Source of the DNA: Chloroflexota bacterium
Lineage (GTDB): Bacteria > Chloroflexota > Anaerolineae > Aggregatilineales > Phototrophicaceae
Assembly (NCBI GenBank): GCA_010092805.1
Contig: JAADYY010000163.1
Location: 1-9,708, forward strand
Direction of reading: 5' to 3'
Length of the DNA stretch: 9,708 bases
Shown: positions 1 through 8,690 of the stretch, one piece after another
Layout of the letters: each line of letters starts with the position of its first letter
Position numbering within the stretch: position 1 is the first letter of the stretch
The notes under the pieces: model-generated
Seen by the model: the letters and a program-made list of their open reading frames with translations, nothing else
Databases searched by the model: none
Told to the model about the DNA's origin: nothing
Program-made: the position numbers and the translations under genes

Positions 1-1640
<1,640 letters not shown>

Positions 1641-1665
1641 GCGCACAGTTCACCCCAAAGCACAG

Positions 1666-1702
1666 ACGCCGTGTCATCCCCGCGATGGCACGGCGTTTTT
1701 TT
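1666..1702 (+). terminator. Intrinsic terminator after rpoB
   Basis: A 13-bp stem pairs 1666-1678 (ACGCCGTGTCATC) with 1684-1696 (GATGGCACGGCGT). It has a single G-T wobble (1674/1688) and a 5-base loop CCCGC. Seven T residues run from 1696 to 1702. It begins 26 bases after the rpoB stop and ends 8 bases before the stop of the convergent transporter gene. The minus-strand side lacks a comparable T tract, so it should act on rpoB transcripts only. Confidence 0.92.
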
Positions 1703-1710
1703 GGTCGGAT

Positions 1711-3003
1711 CTACCCCGGCTCGCGGCTGTCATGCGCGGCGCTGATGTAACGCAGCGTCACGAACAAGCCGCCGAGCGCCATGATCAGCGCGACGACGAA
1801 CAACGGACGGTAACCGAGACGCTGCGCAATCACCCCACCGATGAACGGCGTGATCAGCGCGGTGACGCCCGCCACCGTGTTCGACAGCCCTACATACAGC
1901 GGGCGCTGATCCGGCGTGGCATAGCCGACGATCCAGTTCAGGTAGCCGGAAAACAACGCACTGGTCGCCATGCCAGACACCAAAAAGCCGACATACAGCG
2001 GCACCGGCCCCACGACCCCAGCCAGCAGCGCGCTGCTCGGCACGAGCGCCCAGCCGGCCAGCGCCAGCCGCATCACCAGCAGATTGCTGCGCACGCCCAA
2101 CCAGGTATACGCCAGCGCCCCGGCGACCGTGCCCACCGTTTGCATCGCCAGCAGAATCGGCACCGCCACCGCATTCGAGACGCCGAGTTCGACCGTCGCG
2201 TAGCCGATGTAAAACGGGTTCGCCATCAGAAACAGGCTCATAAAAATGCGCACGCCGATGAACGCCCGAAACGGCCCGTCGGCGCGCAGCGCCCGGCCCA
2301 AGCTCGGCAGATAGTCGCGCAGTGGGGGCAGCCGCTCGACGGGTTGGCCGCCCGGCAGCTCGTGAATGAAGATGCCCGGCAGAATCGAGAGGGCGAACAG
2401 CAGCCCCGCCGCGCCGAACAGGATCGCATAGTTGAGCGGGAAGGCTGGCCCGGCCTCGCCGAGCACCCCGCCGATCAGCGGCGCGATCAGCAGCAGGATC
2501 ACGCCGCTCACTGCCGTCGTCAGGCCCAGCATCCGCGCGCGCCAGCGGTTGTCGAGACTGTTCCCCGCCAGCTCTGCCCAGGGGACGCCGACCAGCCCAT
2601 CGCCGAACATGGCGACGCCGTAGCAGATGAAGAAAGCGAACAGCAGCAGTTCGGGCCGCCCGCCGCCGATCAGCACCGTGATCACGGCGAAGATCAGGAT
2701 CATCAGCCGGGCGGGGATATTGGGGCCAACAAACCACCACTGCTTACGCGCCGCGCCCACGATGTAACGCGCGATCAGGAGCTGTGGCAGGGTGTTGCCG
2801 ACAATCGCCAGGCTGCCAGACAACCCGATCAGAATCTCCGAGTCGGTGAGGCGGCGCACAAAATCGGGGATCACCGTCGCCGCACTGATGACGCCCGCCG
2901 CCACATTGAACAGGATGTTATCGGCCAGAAAAAAGCCAAAATTGCGGCGGTAGCTGCGCTCGCGCTGCGGCAGCGTTGATGGTTGTGCATCGGAGTCGGT
3001 CAT
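1711..3003 (-). CDS. MFS transporter, 12 predicted membrane helices, substrate unknown
   Basis: The 430-residue product is very hydrophobic and should sit in the inner membrane. Roughly twelve apolar segments are visible, at about residues 24-48, 57-78, 98-118, 119-140, 158-183, 192-214, 246-266, 272-292, 294-330 (two), 334-358, 367-392 and 399-419. A charged central loop of about 30 residues (215-245) separates the two six-helix halves, and Arg-rich short loops (for example DNRWRARM at 151-158) are typical of the major facilitator fold. The ATG at 3001-3003 was chosen over an in-frame GTG at 3040-3042, because the latter overlaps a good promoter -10 box (TATACT, 3034-3039). The ribosome binding site is weak. 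The gene stands alone and runs towards rpoB. The sequence does not reveal whether it exports drugs or imports a nutrient. Family assignment is firm; substrate is unknown. Confidence 0.9.
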   Translation of the reverse strand: MTDSDAQPSTLPQRERSYRRNFGFFLADNILFNVAAGVISAATVIPDFVRRLTDSEILIGLSGSLAIVGNTLPQLLIARYIVGAARKQWWFVGPNIPARLMILIFAVITVLIGGGRPELLLFAFFICYGVAMFGDGLVGVPWAELAGNSLDNRWRARMLGLTTAVSGVILLLIAPLIGGVLGEAGPAFPLNYAILFGAAGLLFALSILPGIFIHELPGGQPVERLPPLRDYLPSLGRALRADGPFRAFIGVRIFMSLFLMANPFYIGYATVELGVSNAVAVPILLAMQTVGTVAGALAYTWLGVRSNLLVMRLALAGWALVPSSALLAGVVGPVPLYVGFLVSGMATSALFSGYLNWIVGYATPDQRPLYVGLSNTVAGVTALITPFIGGVIAQRLGYRPLFVVALIMALGGLFVTLRYISAAHDSREPG

Positions 3004-3033
3004 AGGTCGCCTATCGCTGATCCAGTCGGCGCG

Positions 3034-3062
3034 AGTATACACAGGTCAGGATAGGCCAGCAA
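3034..3062 (-). promoter_or_regulatory. Sigma-70-type promoter of the MFS transporter gene
   Basis: On the minus strand, a -35-like TTGCTG (3057-3062) and a -10 TATACT (3034-3039) are separated by exactly 17 bases. Transcription would start near 3027, about 24 bases before the ATG at 3003. The -10 matches the consensus in 5 of 6 bases; the -35 matches only 3 of 6. Confidence 0.55.
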
Positions 3063-3221
3063 GCGCCATATCGCCGCACGCTCGCCGGGCCAACGGGCAA
3101 GCGGCTGTTGACCTGCGCTCCCCCCTCGACTGCGCCGCCTCACCACCCACCCCGCATGGGACGGCGAACCTGCCTGGCGGCCCCGCTGATCGCGCGTTGT
3201 TGATCTGCCCACGACTCTCCC

Positions 3222-3250
3222 ACGACAAAAGCCGATCCCGTGTCTATAAT
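3222..3250 (+). promoter_or_regulatory. Sigma-70-type promoter of the nfi operon
   Basis: A perfect -10 TATAAT (3245-3250) lies 17 bases after ACGACA (3222-3227), which matches 4 of 6 bases of the -35 consensus. The expected transcription start is near 3257, leaving a leader of about 28 bases that contains the Shine-Dalgarno sequence. It points away from the transporter promoter. The roughly 160 bases between the two promoters show no gene or clear operator. Confidence 0.7.
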
Positions 3251-3274
3251 GGGAGCAAGCACGGCGCGATCAGT

Positions 3275-3282
3275 GAGGAGGG
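3275..3282 (+). promoter_or_regulatory. Strong ribosome binding site of nfi, deciding between two adjacent ATGs
   Basis: GAGGAGGG precedes two consecutive ATG codons (3283 and 3286). The AGGAGG core (3276-3281) is only 1 base from the first ATG and 4 bases from the second, which favours 3286 as the main start. Confidence 0.75.
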
Positions 3283-3285
3283 ATG

Positions 3286-3963
3286 ATGGAACTGAATCAT
3301 CGGCACGATTGGAATGTGGACGCGACGGCGGCGGTGGCGCTGCAAAAAGAACTCGCCGCCGAAATCATCGCAGATCGCCCGCTGGATGTGGAGTCGGTGC
3401 GCTTGGTGGCGGGCGTCGATGTGAGCGTCAAGGACGACGAATCGGGCACGGCGCAGTCACAGGCGGCGGTCGTGGTGCTCAGCTACCCGGAACTGAAAGT
3501 CGTCGAGACGCAGCTCGCCAAAATGCCGACGCCGTTCCCATACATCCCCGGCCTGCTGGCCTTCCGCGAAGGGCCGGTGCTGGTGACCGCCTTCGAGCAG
3601 CTCGAGCACACGCCGGATGTCTTCATCTTCGACGGCATGGGCCGCGCCCACCCGCGCCGCATCGGCATCGCCTCGATGATGGGGCTGTGGCTGCAAAAAC
3701 CGACCATCGGCTGTGGCAAGACGCGGCTCGTCGGCAAACACGCTGATCTGCCGGAGGAGAAAGGGTCAGCCGTCGATCTGGTCGATAAGCACGAGGTGAT
3801 CGGACAGGTGGTGCGCACACGCACCAACGTCAAGCCTGTGTACATCTCGCCCGGCCACCTGATCGACCTGCCGTCGGCGGTGGATTTCACCATGCACTGC
3901 CTCACCCGCTACCGCCTGCCCGAACCGATCCGCGCCGCGCACAACGCCGCCGGCAGCTTTTAG
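3286..3963 (+). CDS. nfi: Endonuclease V (deoxyinosine 3' endonuclease)
   Basis: Endonuclease V recognises deoxyinosine (deaminated adenine) and cuts the second phosphodiester bond 3' of it, starting repair in the cytoplasm. The 225-residue length (226 if the ATG at 3283 is used) matches the family. Numbered from 3286, the visible hallmarks are VAGVDVS with Asp45, the strand-separating wedge PYIPG (85-89) followed by FRE with Glu95, DGMGRAHPRR with Asp116 and His122, the Lys145 region (GCGKTRLVGK), and the ISPGH block near 187-191. Asp45, Glu95 and Asp116 correspond to the metal-binding acidic triad of the Thermotoga maritima enzyme (D43, E89, D110), so the site looks complete. It is the first gene after a near-consensus promoter, and a small gene of unknown function follows 9 bases later. 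No truncation is seen. Confidence 0.96.
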   Translation: MELNHRHDWNVDATAAVALQKELAAEIIADRPLDVESVRLVAGVDVSVKDDESGTAQSQAAVVVLSYPELKVVETQLAKMPTPFPYIPGLLAFREGPVLVTAFEQLEHTPDVFIFDGMGRAHPRRIGIASMMGLWLQKPTIGCGKTRLVGKHADLPEEKGSAVDLVDKHEVIGQVVRTRTNVKPVYISPGHLIDLPSAVDFTMHCLTRYRLPEPIRAAHNAAGSF

Positions 3964-3972
3964 CGAGGCTGC

Positions 3973-4347
3973 ATGACCGCATTCGACCCGCCCGACTGCC
4001 AGATCTACGCCGACGCCGACATCGCCGAACAGGAAGTGTTCGGGCTGTTAGCCGAAACCTTGTTCAGCGCCGCAGCCGTTGATGCGCCGGGGGAAGCCGC
4101 CCTGGCCGACAACCCCGACTACGATTCGAACCGCCGTAAGCGCTTCCCCGACGGCTTCATCTACTTTCGCTACCGCATCGACATCTACAGCGACGATCAG
4201 CCCGTCGCAGTCAAAGCCGGCTACGTGGGGCGGCTGCTGGAATCGTTCTGGGAGCAGGGGTTTCCGGCGGTGGCTGTGTGCGCCTATGAAGACCGCCTGC
4301 CAGAGCGCGGCGGCTACCAGAGCCAGACGATCCCCTGGCCGCGCTGA
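3973..4347 (+). CDS. Conserved-looking hypothetical protein, 124 residues, co-transcribed with nfi
   Basis: I do not recognise a named family. The start ATG follows a GAGG (3965-3968) at suitable spacing and lies 9 bases after the nfi stop, so the two genes are very probably one operon. The product has no signal peptide or membrane helix and should be soluble. It begins with an acidic, Ala-rich helical stretch (about 15-45), followed by a basic and aromatic core, NRRKRFPDGFIYFRYRIDIY (about 53-72). A beta-rich C-terminal half follows, containing AVKAGYVGRLLESFWEQGFPAVAVCAYEDRL split over about 78-108. The conserved-looking Pro, Gly and aromatic residues and normal codon use argue for a real gene. 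The RFPDGFIYFRY core suggests a small compact alpha/beta fold. The link to endonuclease V is by position only. Confidence 0.78.
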   Translation: MTAFDPPDCQIYADADIAEQEVFGLLAETLFSAAAVDAPGEAALADNPDYDSNRRKRFPDGFIYFRYRIDIYSDDQPVAVKAGYVGRLLESFWEQGFPAVAVCAYEDRLPERGGYQSQTIPWPR

Positions 4348-4390
4348 TCGCGCCGCATTGGATTGAACCTCAGCGACTTGACGCAGTAGG

Positions 4391-4396
4391 TATACT
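4391..4396 (+). promoter_or_regulatory. Possible -10 box upstream of the secreted-protein gene
   Basis: TATACT matches the -10 consensus in 5 of 6 bases and lies in a distinctly AT-richer, 127-base gap (4348-4474). No -35 at normal spacing is evident: TTGACG at 4378 is only 7 bases away and TTGAAC at 4363 is 22 bases away. A second candidate, TATAGA at 4447-4452, lies closer to the gene. One of them may start transcription of the gene at 4475. Confidence 0.35.
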
Positions 4397-4474
4397 GAAG
4401 CGGTTGGCCCACTTCAGCACTTGATTTTGTTTTCGACTCCACACCGTATAGAAGGCCATCTGAAGGGACTCATC

Positions 4475-5251
4475 ATGCGTAAATTTGTTTGGCTGCTGTT
4501 GATCGTCGGGGTGTTGGGCGCTGGATCGGTTGGGGCGCAGGACGGGGCGGCCTCCGCCGGCTGCGTGATCGACCTCGGCCCGGCGCGCGCGCTGCTGCTC
4601 GAGGCGCAGAGCGCGGCCCGCACTGGGCAGATCGATGACGCGCTGACTCTCGTTGAGCAAACCCAAGCGACCCTCACGGCGATCACCGACGGGTGCGCCG
4701 CAGCACGGGCGCTCGATGGGATCGTCGGCGGCACCGGGCCACGCGCCCGCAGCGTTGACCTGGGCAATTTTGTCACACCGGACGGCGCGTTCAGCCTCGA
4801 TTTGCCAGCGAACTGGGTGCCGGGGAGTTTCATCAGCGGCTTTGAGGGCGGCACCCTCTATATCGGCGCGTCGGGCGGGGCCGCGATTGCGCTGGAGGAA
4901 CCGAATCCAGAGCTGTTCCCCGGCGAGCAGGCGATAGCGCTGTTCGTCGGCTCATCCGAATCGATGGCGGGGGGCCTCAGCGGTGACGCCGGGCTGAGCA
5001 CGATCATCACGGCGCTGGCCGGCAACGCCCAGCAACTTTATGCGGATGTGGTGCCCACCGAATTCTTCACGCTGGGCGAGCGCACCGCCGCCCGCTTCAG
5101 CTTCGCCGGGCCGTCGTTCGACGCGCACATCGTCGCTGTCCAACTGCCCGAACAGGATCGCTTTGTCGTGGCGACGGGGCTGGCCTCGCCCGGCGAACTG
5201 GACGACTCGTTGATCGCGCTGACCGCGTCGGTGGCGGCCTCCGTGCGCTAA
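4475..5251 (+). CDS. Secreted protein of unknown function, 258 residues
   Basis: The start ATG at 4475 has AAGGGA (4463-4468) six bases upstream and opens directly with a classical signal peptide: MRK, a hydrophobic core of about 15 residues, then VGA at 19-21 with likely cleavage before QD. An in-frame TTG at 4421 would put extra residues before the signal peptide and was not used. The mature N-terminal part (30-80) is an amphipathic, Ala-rich helical segment bracketed by Cys30 and Cys74, which could form a disulfide outside the cell. From about residue 95 the protein is a beta-rich domain beginning with FVTPDGAFSLDLPANWV. That wording is typical of PsbP/Mog1-like domains in extracytoplasmic proteins, but the assignment is an inference from the motif. 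No catalytic motif is visible. It may be transcribed with the peptidase genes downstream (64-base gap) or alone. Confidence 0.8.
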   Translation: MRKFVWLLLIVGVLGAGSVGAQDGAASAGCVIDLGPARALLLEAQSAARTGQIDDALTLVEQTQATLTAITDGCAAARALDGIVGGTGPRARSVDLGNFVTPDGAFSLDLPANWVPGSFISGFEGGTLYIGASGGAAIALEEPNPELFPGEQAIALFVGSSESMAGGLSGDAGLSTIITALAGNAQQLYADVVPTEFFTLGERTAARFSFAGPSFDAHIVAVQLPEQDRFVVATGLASPGELDDSLIALTASVAASVR

Positions 5252-5315
5252 GCGCCGATTTGTGACACACTTGCGTCAGTGATCAACCGATATAGCTAGC
5301 AGAGGACACCCGCCC

Positions 5316-7367
5316 ATGACCGCCCCGCCCATCGCTCAGGCCGCTGTGGCCCGCCGCCCGGTAGAACCGACCGATAACTTCCGGCTGCGTTTCTTGCAGT
5401 CCGGCGCGCTTTCGCCCGATGGCGCTTGGATCGTCTACCCGCTCGAACAGGTCGATCCGATCACGGAAGTCGAGACGATCACGCTGTGGATGGTAGCGAC
5501 CAAAAACGCCGCTATCCGCCGCCTGACCTCCGGCACCGCCAAAGACACCAACCCGGCGTGGTCGCCGGACGGCACGCAGATCGCGTTCATCTCGGATCGC
5601 GGCGAACACCGCCAGATCTTCTTGATCGATGCCAACGGCGGCGAGGCCGAACCGCTCACGACGCTGCCGCGCGGGGTCACGGGCTGGCTGAATTGGTCGC
5701 CAGATGGCAGCAAGATCGCGTTCAACGCCGGGCCGCAGGGCGCGCCGCGCGCCGAAAGCCAGCCGTTCATCATCACGCGGCCTGTGTACCGCTTCGACAT
5801 CCTCAACTATCTGGACGATGTGGCCGCCGATATTTACGTCGTCGAGGTGGCGACGGGCGCGGTGACGCAGCTCACCGACGACGGCAGCCACAATGTGCTG
5901 CCGCGCTGGTCGCCGAACGGGCGCGAGATCCTCTACATCGCCATGCTCAACCCGGATACCCATATCGCGGTCCATTCGCGCATCCGCACGGTGGATCTGG
6001 CGGGCGGCGTGCGCGAGTTGGCTTATGATTGGGGATTAATTCTGGCGGCGGAGTGGCTGCCCGACGGCCAGCAGATCGCGTTCATCGGCCAGCCGGCGGA
6101 CGCGGCCATCGGCACCGACCCGGATCTGTGGGTGATGGATCGCTTTAGCCCGGCATTTGCGGGCGCGGCCAGCGAGCAGCTCGAAAACCGCACCGCCGCG
6201 TTTGCGCTGCCCGTCGCGGGGACGCTGCAAAACGATATGCCGACCACCGAACTGCCCCTGACCAACCTCGTGATCGCCGAAAACGGCGGTGCCGACGGGC
6301 AGTCGGTCGTCGCGTATACAAAGGTGCAGGATCGCGGGGCCATCCACATTTACACGGTCGCGCTGAGCGGGCCGGAGTCGGTGCGCCCGCTGGTCACCGG
6401 GGATCGTGCGTGCATTTTGCAAGACGTTGGGGCGAAGCAGTTGGTGTATGCCGTCAGCACCTCGAACCAGACGCCAGATCTGTACGTCGCGGATCTCGAC
6501 GGCACGAATGAGCGCCGGCTCACCAACATCAACGAGGATGCGCTGGCAGGTCTCATCCTGACGGAGCCGCCGGAGCATCTGCTGTTCCCCAGCAGCGACG
6601 GCGTTGAGGTCGAGGGCTGGCTGCTCAAGCCGACGACGGGCGACCCCGCGCCGTACCCGACGGTGCTCTACATTCACGGCGGGCCGCATACCGGGTTCGG
6701 GCACATCTTCCACTTCGATTTTCAGATGCTGGCCGGGGCGGGGTACGCGGTGCTCTACATCAACCATCGCGGCAGCAGCGGCTACGGCGACACCTTCGCC
6801 AACCAGACGCACGGCGCGTGGGGCCAGCTTGATTACGACGATTTGATGGCCGGCGTCGATCACGCGATTGCGCGCGGGCTGGTCGACCCAGACCGGATGG
6901 GCTGCTGCGGCATCAGCGGCGGCGGCAATCTGTCATGCTGGATCGTCGGGCAGACGGATCGCTTCAAGGCGGCGGTGCCAGAAAACCCGGTCACCGACTG
7001 GGTGAGCTTCTACGGCACCAGCGATATTGGCCCCTGGTTTTCGGTGAAAGAGCTGGGCGGCCACCCTCACGAGATCCCAGAGGTCTACCGCAACTGCTCG
7101 CCGATCACGTATGCGCACCGCTGCACCACGCCGACGCTGCTGCTGCAAGGCGAGAACGATTGGCGCTGCCCGGCCAACCAATCTGAGGCGTTCTACACCA
7201 TCCTCAAGGTCAACGGCTGCGTCGCGGCGTTGGGGCGCATCCCGGCCTGCTCACATGGCGGGTCGCGGCGCGGCGATCCGATCATGCGGCGCTTCCAGAA
7301 CGAGATGCTGCTGGGCTGGATGAACCGCTACCTGCTTGACATCGACCCGGACAGCGCGCTCGGCTGA
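5316..7367 (+). CDS. S9 family (prolyl oligopeptidase/acylaminoacyl peptidase-type) serine peptidase
   Basis: The 683-residue enzyme should cleave short peptides in the cytoplasm, since no signal peptide is seen. Its N-terminal half is a beta-propeller with TolB-like blades marked by SPDG or similar at residues 33-36, 83-86, 128-131, 199-202 (SPNG) and 248-251 (LPDG). The C-terminal alpha/beta-hydrolase domain starts near 425. It carries the oxyanion-hole motif HGGP (454-457), the nucleophile Ser534 in GISGGG, Asp615 in GENDWRCP and His647 in CSHGG, with the Asp-His spacing usual for the family. The more common elbow is GGSYGG, so the Tyr after Ser is Gly here; the rest of the domain (WIVGQTDRFKAAV, WVSFYGTSDIG) is standard S9C. 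The start has AGAGGA (5301-5306) at 9 bases. The upstream TATAGC (5291-5296) is only a weak promoter candidate. An S12 hydrolase gene follows after 3 bases. Confidence 0.95.
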   Translation: MTAPPIAQAAVARRPVEPTDNFRLRFLQSGALSPDGAWIVYPLEQVDPITEVETITLWMVATKNAAIRRLTSGTAKDTNPAWSPDGTQIAFISDRGEHRQIFLIDANGGEAEPLTTLPRGVTGWLNWSPDGSKIAFNAGPQGAPRAESQPFIITRPVYRFDILNYLDDVAADIYVVEVATGAVTQLTDDGSHNVLPRWSPNGREILYIAMLNPDTHIAVHSRIRTVDLAGGVRELAYDWGLILAAEWLPDGQQIAFIGQPADAAIGTDPDLWVMDRFSPAFAGAASEQLENRTAAFALPVAGTLQNDMPTTELPLTNLVIAENGGADGQSVVAYTKVQDRGAIHIYTVALSGPESVRPLVTGDRACILQDVGAKQLVYAVSTSNQTPDLYVADLDGTNERRLTNINEDALAGLILTEPPEHLLFPSSDGVEVEGWLLKPTTGDPAPYPTVLYIHGGPHTGFGHIFHFDFQMLAGAGYAVLYINHRGSSGYGDTFANQTHGAWGQLDYDDLMAGVDHAIARGLVDPDRMGCCGISGGGNLSCWIVGQTDRFKAAVPENPVTDWVSFYGTSDIGPWFSVKELGGHPHEIPEVYRNCSPITYAHRCTTPTLLLQGENDWRCPANQSEAFYTILKVNGCVAALGRIPACSHGGSRRGDPIMRRFQNEMLLGWMNRYLLDIDPDSALG

Positions 7368-7370
7368 TCG

Positions 7371-8690
7371 ATGACGCAACCGCCACCGCAGACTCGACCG
7401 CGACGGTCATACATCGGCCTCCGGCTGATCGGCACAGTCGTGCTGATCGCCGGGGGGATCGCAACCTCGGCGCTGTTGGCGCGGCAGCAAGCGCTCGACG
7501 CGGGCGGCTGGTTCGAGAGCACCGGCCTGCTCGACGTGCTGGTCGATGCGCTGATGATCGCCAATGACGTGCCCGGCGCAGCGCTGGCCGTGATCGAGAA
7601 CGGCGCGCTGACGTATTCGGCGGGCTACACCCGCAGCGACGCATCGATCACGCCGGAGTCGGTGTTTCAGGTCGCGTCGATCTCCAAGCCGCTGACGGCC
7701 TGGGGTATCATGCTGCTCGCCGAAGCCGGCTTGGTTGATCTGGACGCGCCCGCCTCAGATTATTTGGTCGGCTGGAATTTTGCCGACACCCTACCCGCCG
7801 ACAGCAACTTCGACCCGCAAACCGTGACGATCCGGCGGCTGCTGAGTCACACGGGCGGCGTCTCGATCTCCGGCTACACCGGCTTCCCGCCAGATCAGCC
7901 GCTGCAAACGCTGAGCGAGTCCCTCAACGGCGCGGCGGACGTGCCCGGCGCACCACCCGTCACGTTGATGAGCGTGCCGGGGTCGGGCTACCGCTATTCG
8001 GGCGGCGGCTACAGCGTGCTCCAGCTCGTGATCGAGACGGTCACGAATCAGTCGTTCGCCGAATTCATGCAGGCAGCGCTGTTTGATCCCTTGGAGATGA
8101 CGCGCTCCGGCTTCGCCGACGCTGATCTGCCGCCGGATCTCGTCGCGGTTCACGACGCCACCGGGGCCGAACAACCGCCGCACCGCTTCGCGGCGTTGGC
8201 AGCGGGCGGCATCACCTCAACGACGCTTGATCTGGCGCGCTGGGTGAGCGCGGCGGTCGATCCAGTGCTGCTGAACGACGCCACACTCGACGCGATGTTC
8301 ACGGCGCAGCCCGCCACCGCGCACGGCTTCGGCGTCGAGTACGGGTTGGGCTACAGCCTGGAGCGGACGTTCAACGGGGTACGGATCGCGTGGCACAACG
8401 GCAACAATCCGCCGGGCTGGCGCACCTATGTGGGGATGCTGCCCGCCAGCCGCGCCGGCATCGTCATTTTGACCAACAGCCCTGGCGGCGTCGAACTCTA
8501 TGCGACCGTCAACTGTGGGTGGATCAGCGCGTACACCGACTCGACGACGATCAATTGTGTGCTGCGGCAGGCCGAAGCGCTGGTCATCCCGGCGCTGATC
8601 GTCACCGGGATCGGGGTCGGCGCGATCTGGCTGCCGCTGTTTCGCCGCCGCGCACGCCGCGATCAGGTGGTGGGCGCGCCGTCGTCGTAA
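7371..8690 (+). CDS. Membrane-anchored serine hydrolase, beta-lactamase/S12 (PF00144-type) family
   Basis: This 439-residue protein belongs to the penicillin-binding/class C beta-lactamase fold. Members include D,D-carboxypeptidases, D-aminopeptidases and esterases, so true beta-lactam resistance should not be assumed. Seen directly: the SxxK motif S103-I-S-K106 (nucleophile Ser103), the RLLSHTGG block near 156-163, the second motif Y209-S-G (Asn of the classical YxN replaced by Gly, within YSGGGYS), and the third motif region HNG at 342-344. A basic start (RPRR) and hydrophobic residues 17-37 form an N-terminal anchor. A second helix at about 403-423 ends in RRRARR, so the catalytic domain is probably outside, held by a helix at each end. 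Two Cys residues (382, 396) could pair outside. The ATG lies 3 bases after the peptidase stop without a clear ribosome binding site, suggesting translational coupling. The 3' end overlaps the convergent aldolase gene by 28 bases. Confidence 0.94.
   Translation: MTQPPPQTRPRRSYIGLRLIGTVVLIAGGIATSALLARQQALDAGGWFESTGLLDVLVDALMIANDVPGAALAVIENGALTYSAGYTRSDASITPESVFQVASISKPLTAWGIMLLAEAGLVDLDAPASDYLVGWNFADTLPADSNFDPQTVTIRRLLSHTGGVSISGYTGFPPDQPLQTLSESLNGAADVPGAPPVTLMSVPGSGYRYSGGGYSVLQLVIETVTNQSFAEFMQAALFDPLEMTRSGFADADLPPDLVAVHDATGAEQPPHRFAALAAGGITSTTLDLARWVSAAVDPVLLNDATLDAMFTAQPATAHGFGVEYGLGYSLERTFNGVRIAWHNGNNPPGWRTYVGMLPASRAGIVILTNSPGGVELYATVNCGWISAYTDSTTINCVLRQAEALVIPALIVTGIGVGAIWLPLFRRRARRDQVVGAPSS

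Noticed and set aside
1732..2979. A 415-codon open frame on the plus strand across the transporter gene
   Set aside because: Its translation is low-complexity (Arg, Gln, His, Asp rich) with no fold signal. It mirrors the third-position GC bias of the clearly membrane-spanning product on the other strand.
3000..3228. Short minus-strand open frames in the divergent control region
   Set aside because: They overlap the promoter elements, have compositionally random Arg/Gly-rich products, and lack ribosome binding sites.
4395..4417. Inverted repeat CTGAAG/CTTCAG followed by a T-rich stretch, possible terminator of the nfi operon
   Set aside because: The stem has only 6 bp around an 11-base loop, the Ts are interrupted (TTGATTTTGTTTTC), and it overlaps the candidate -10 box. 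The evidence is too weak to call.
4421..4474. Upstream TTG start adding 18 residues to the secreted protein
   Set aside because: It would place extra polar residues before a well-formed signal peptide, and the ATG at 4475 has its own ribosome binding site.
7201..7290. Possible compensated frameshift near the peptidase C-terminus, where the wording before CSHGG looked unusual
   Set aside because: Compared with the expected pattern, the spacing from NGCV to the catalytic His is unchanged, so ordinary substitutions explain it.
7371..8690. Antibiotic resistance beta-lactamase
   Set aside because: The fold is shared by many peptidases and esterases, the YxN motif is altered, and the setting beside an S9 peptidase suggests peptide metabolism.
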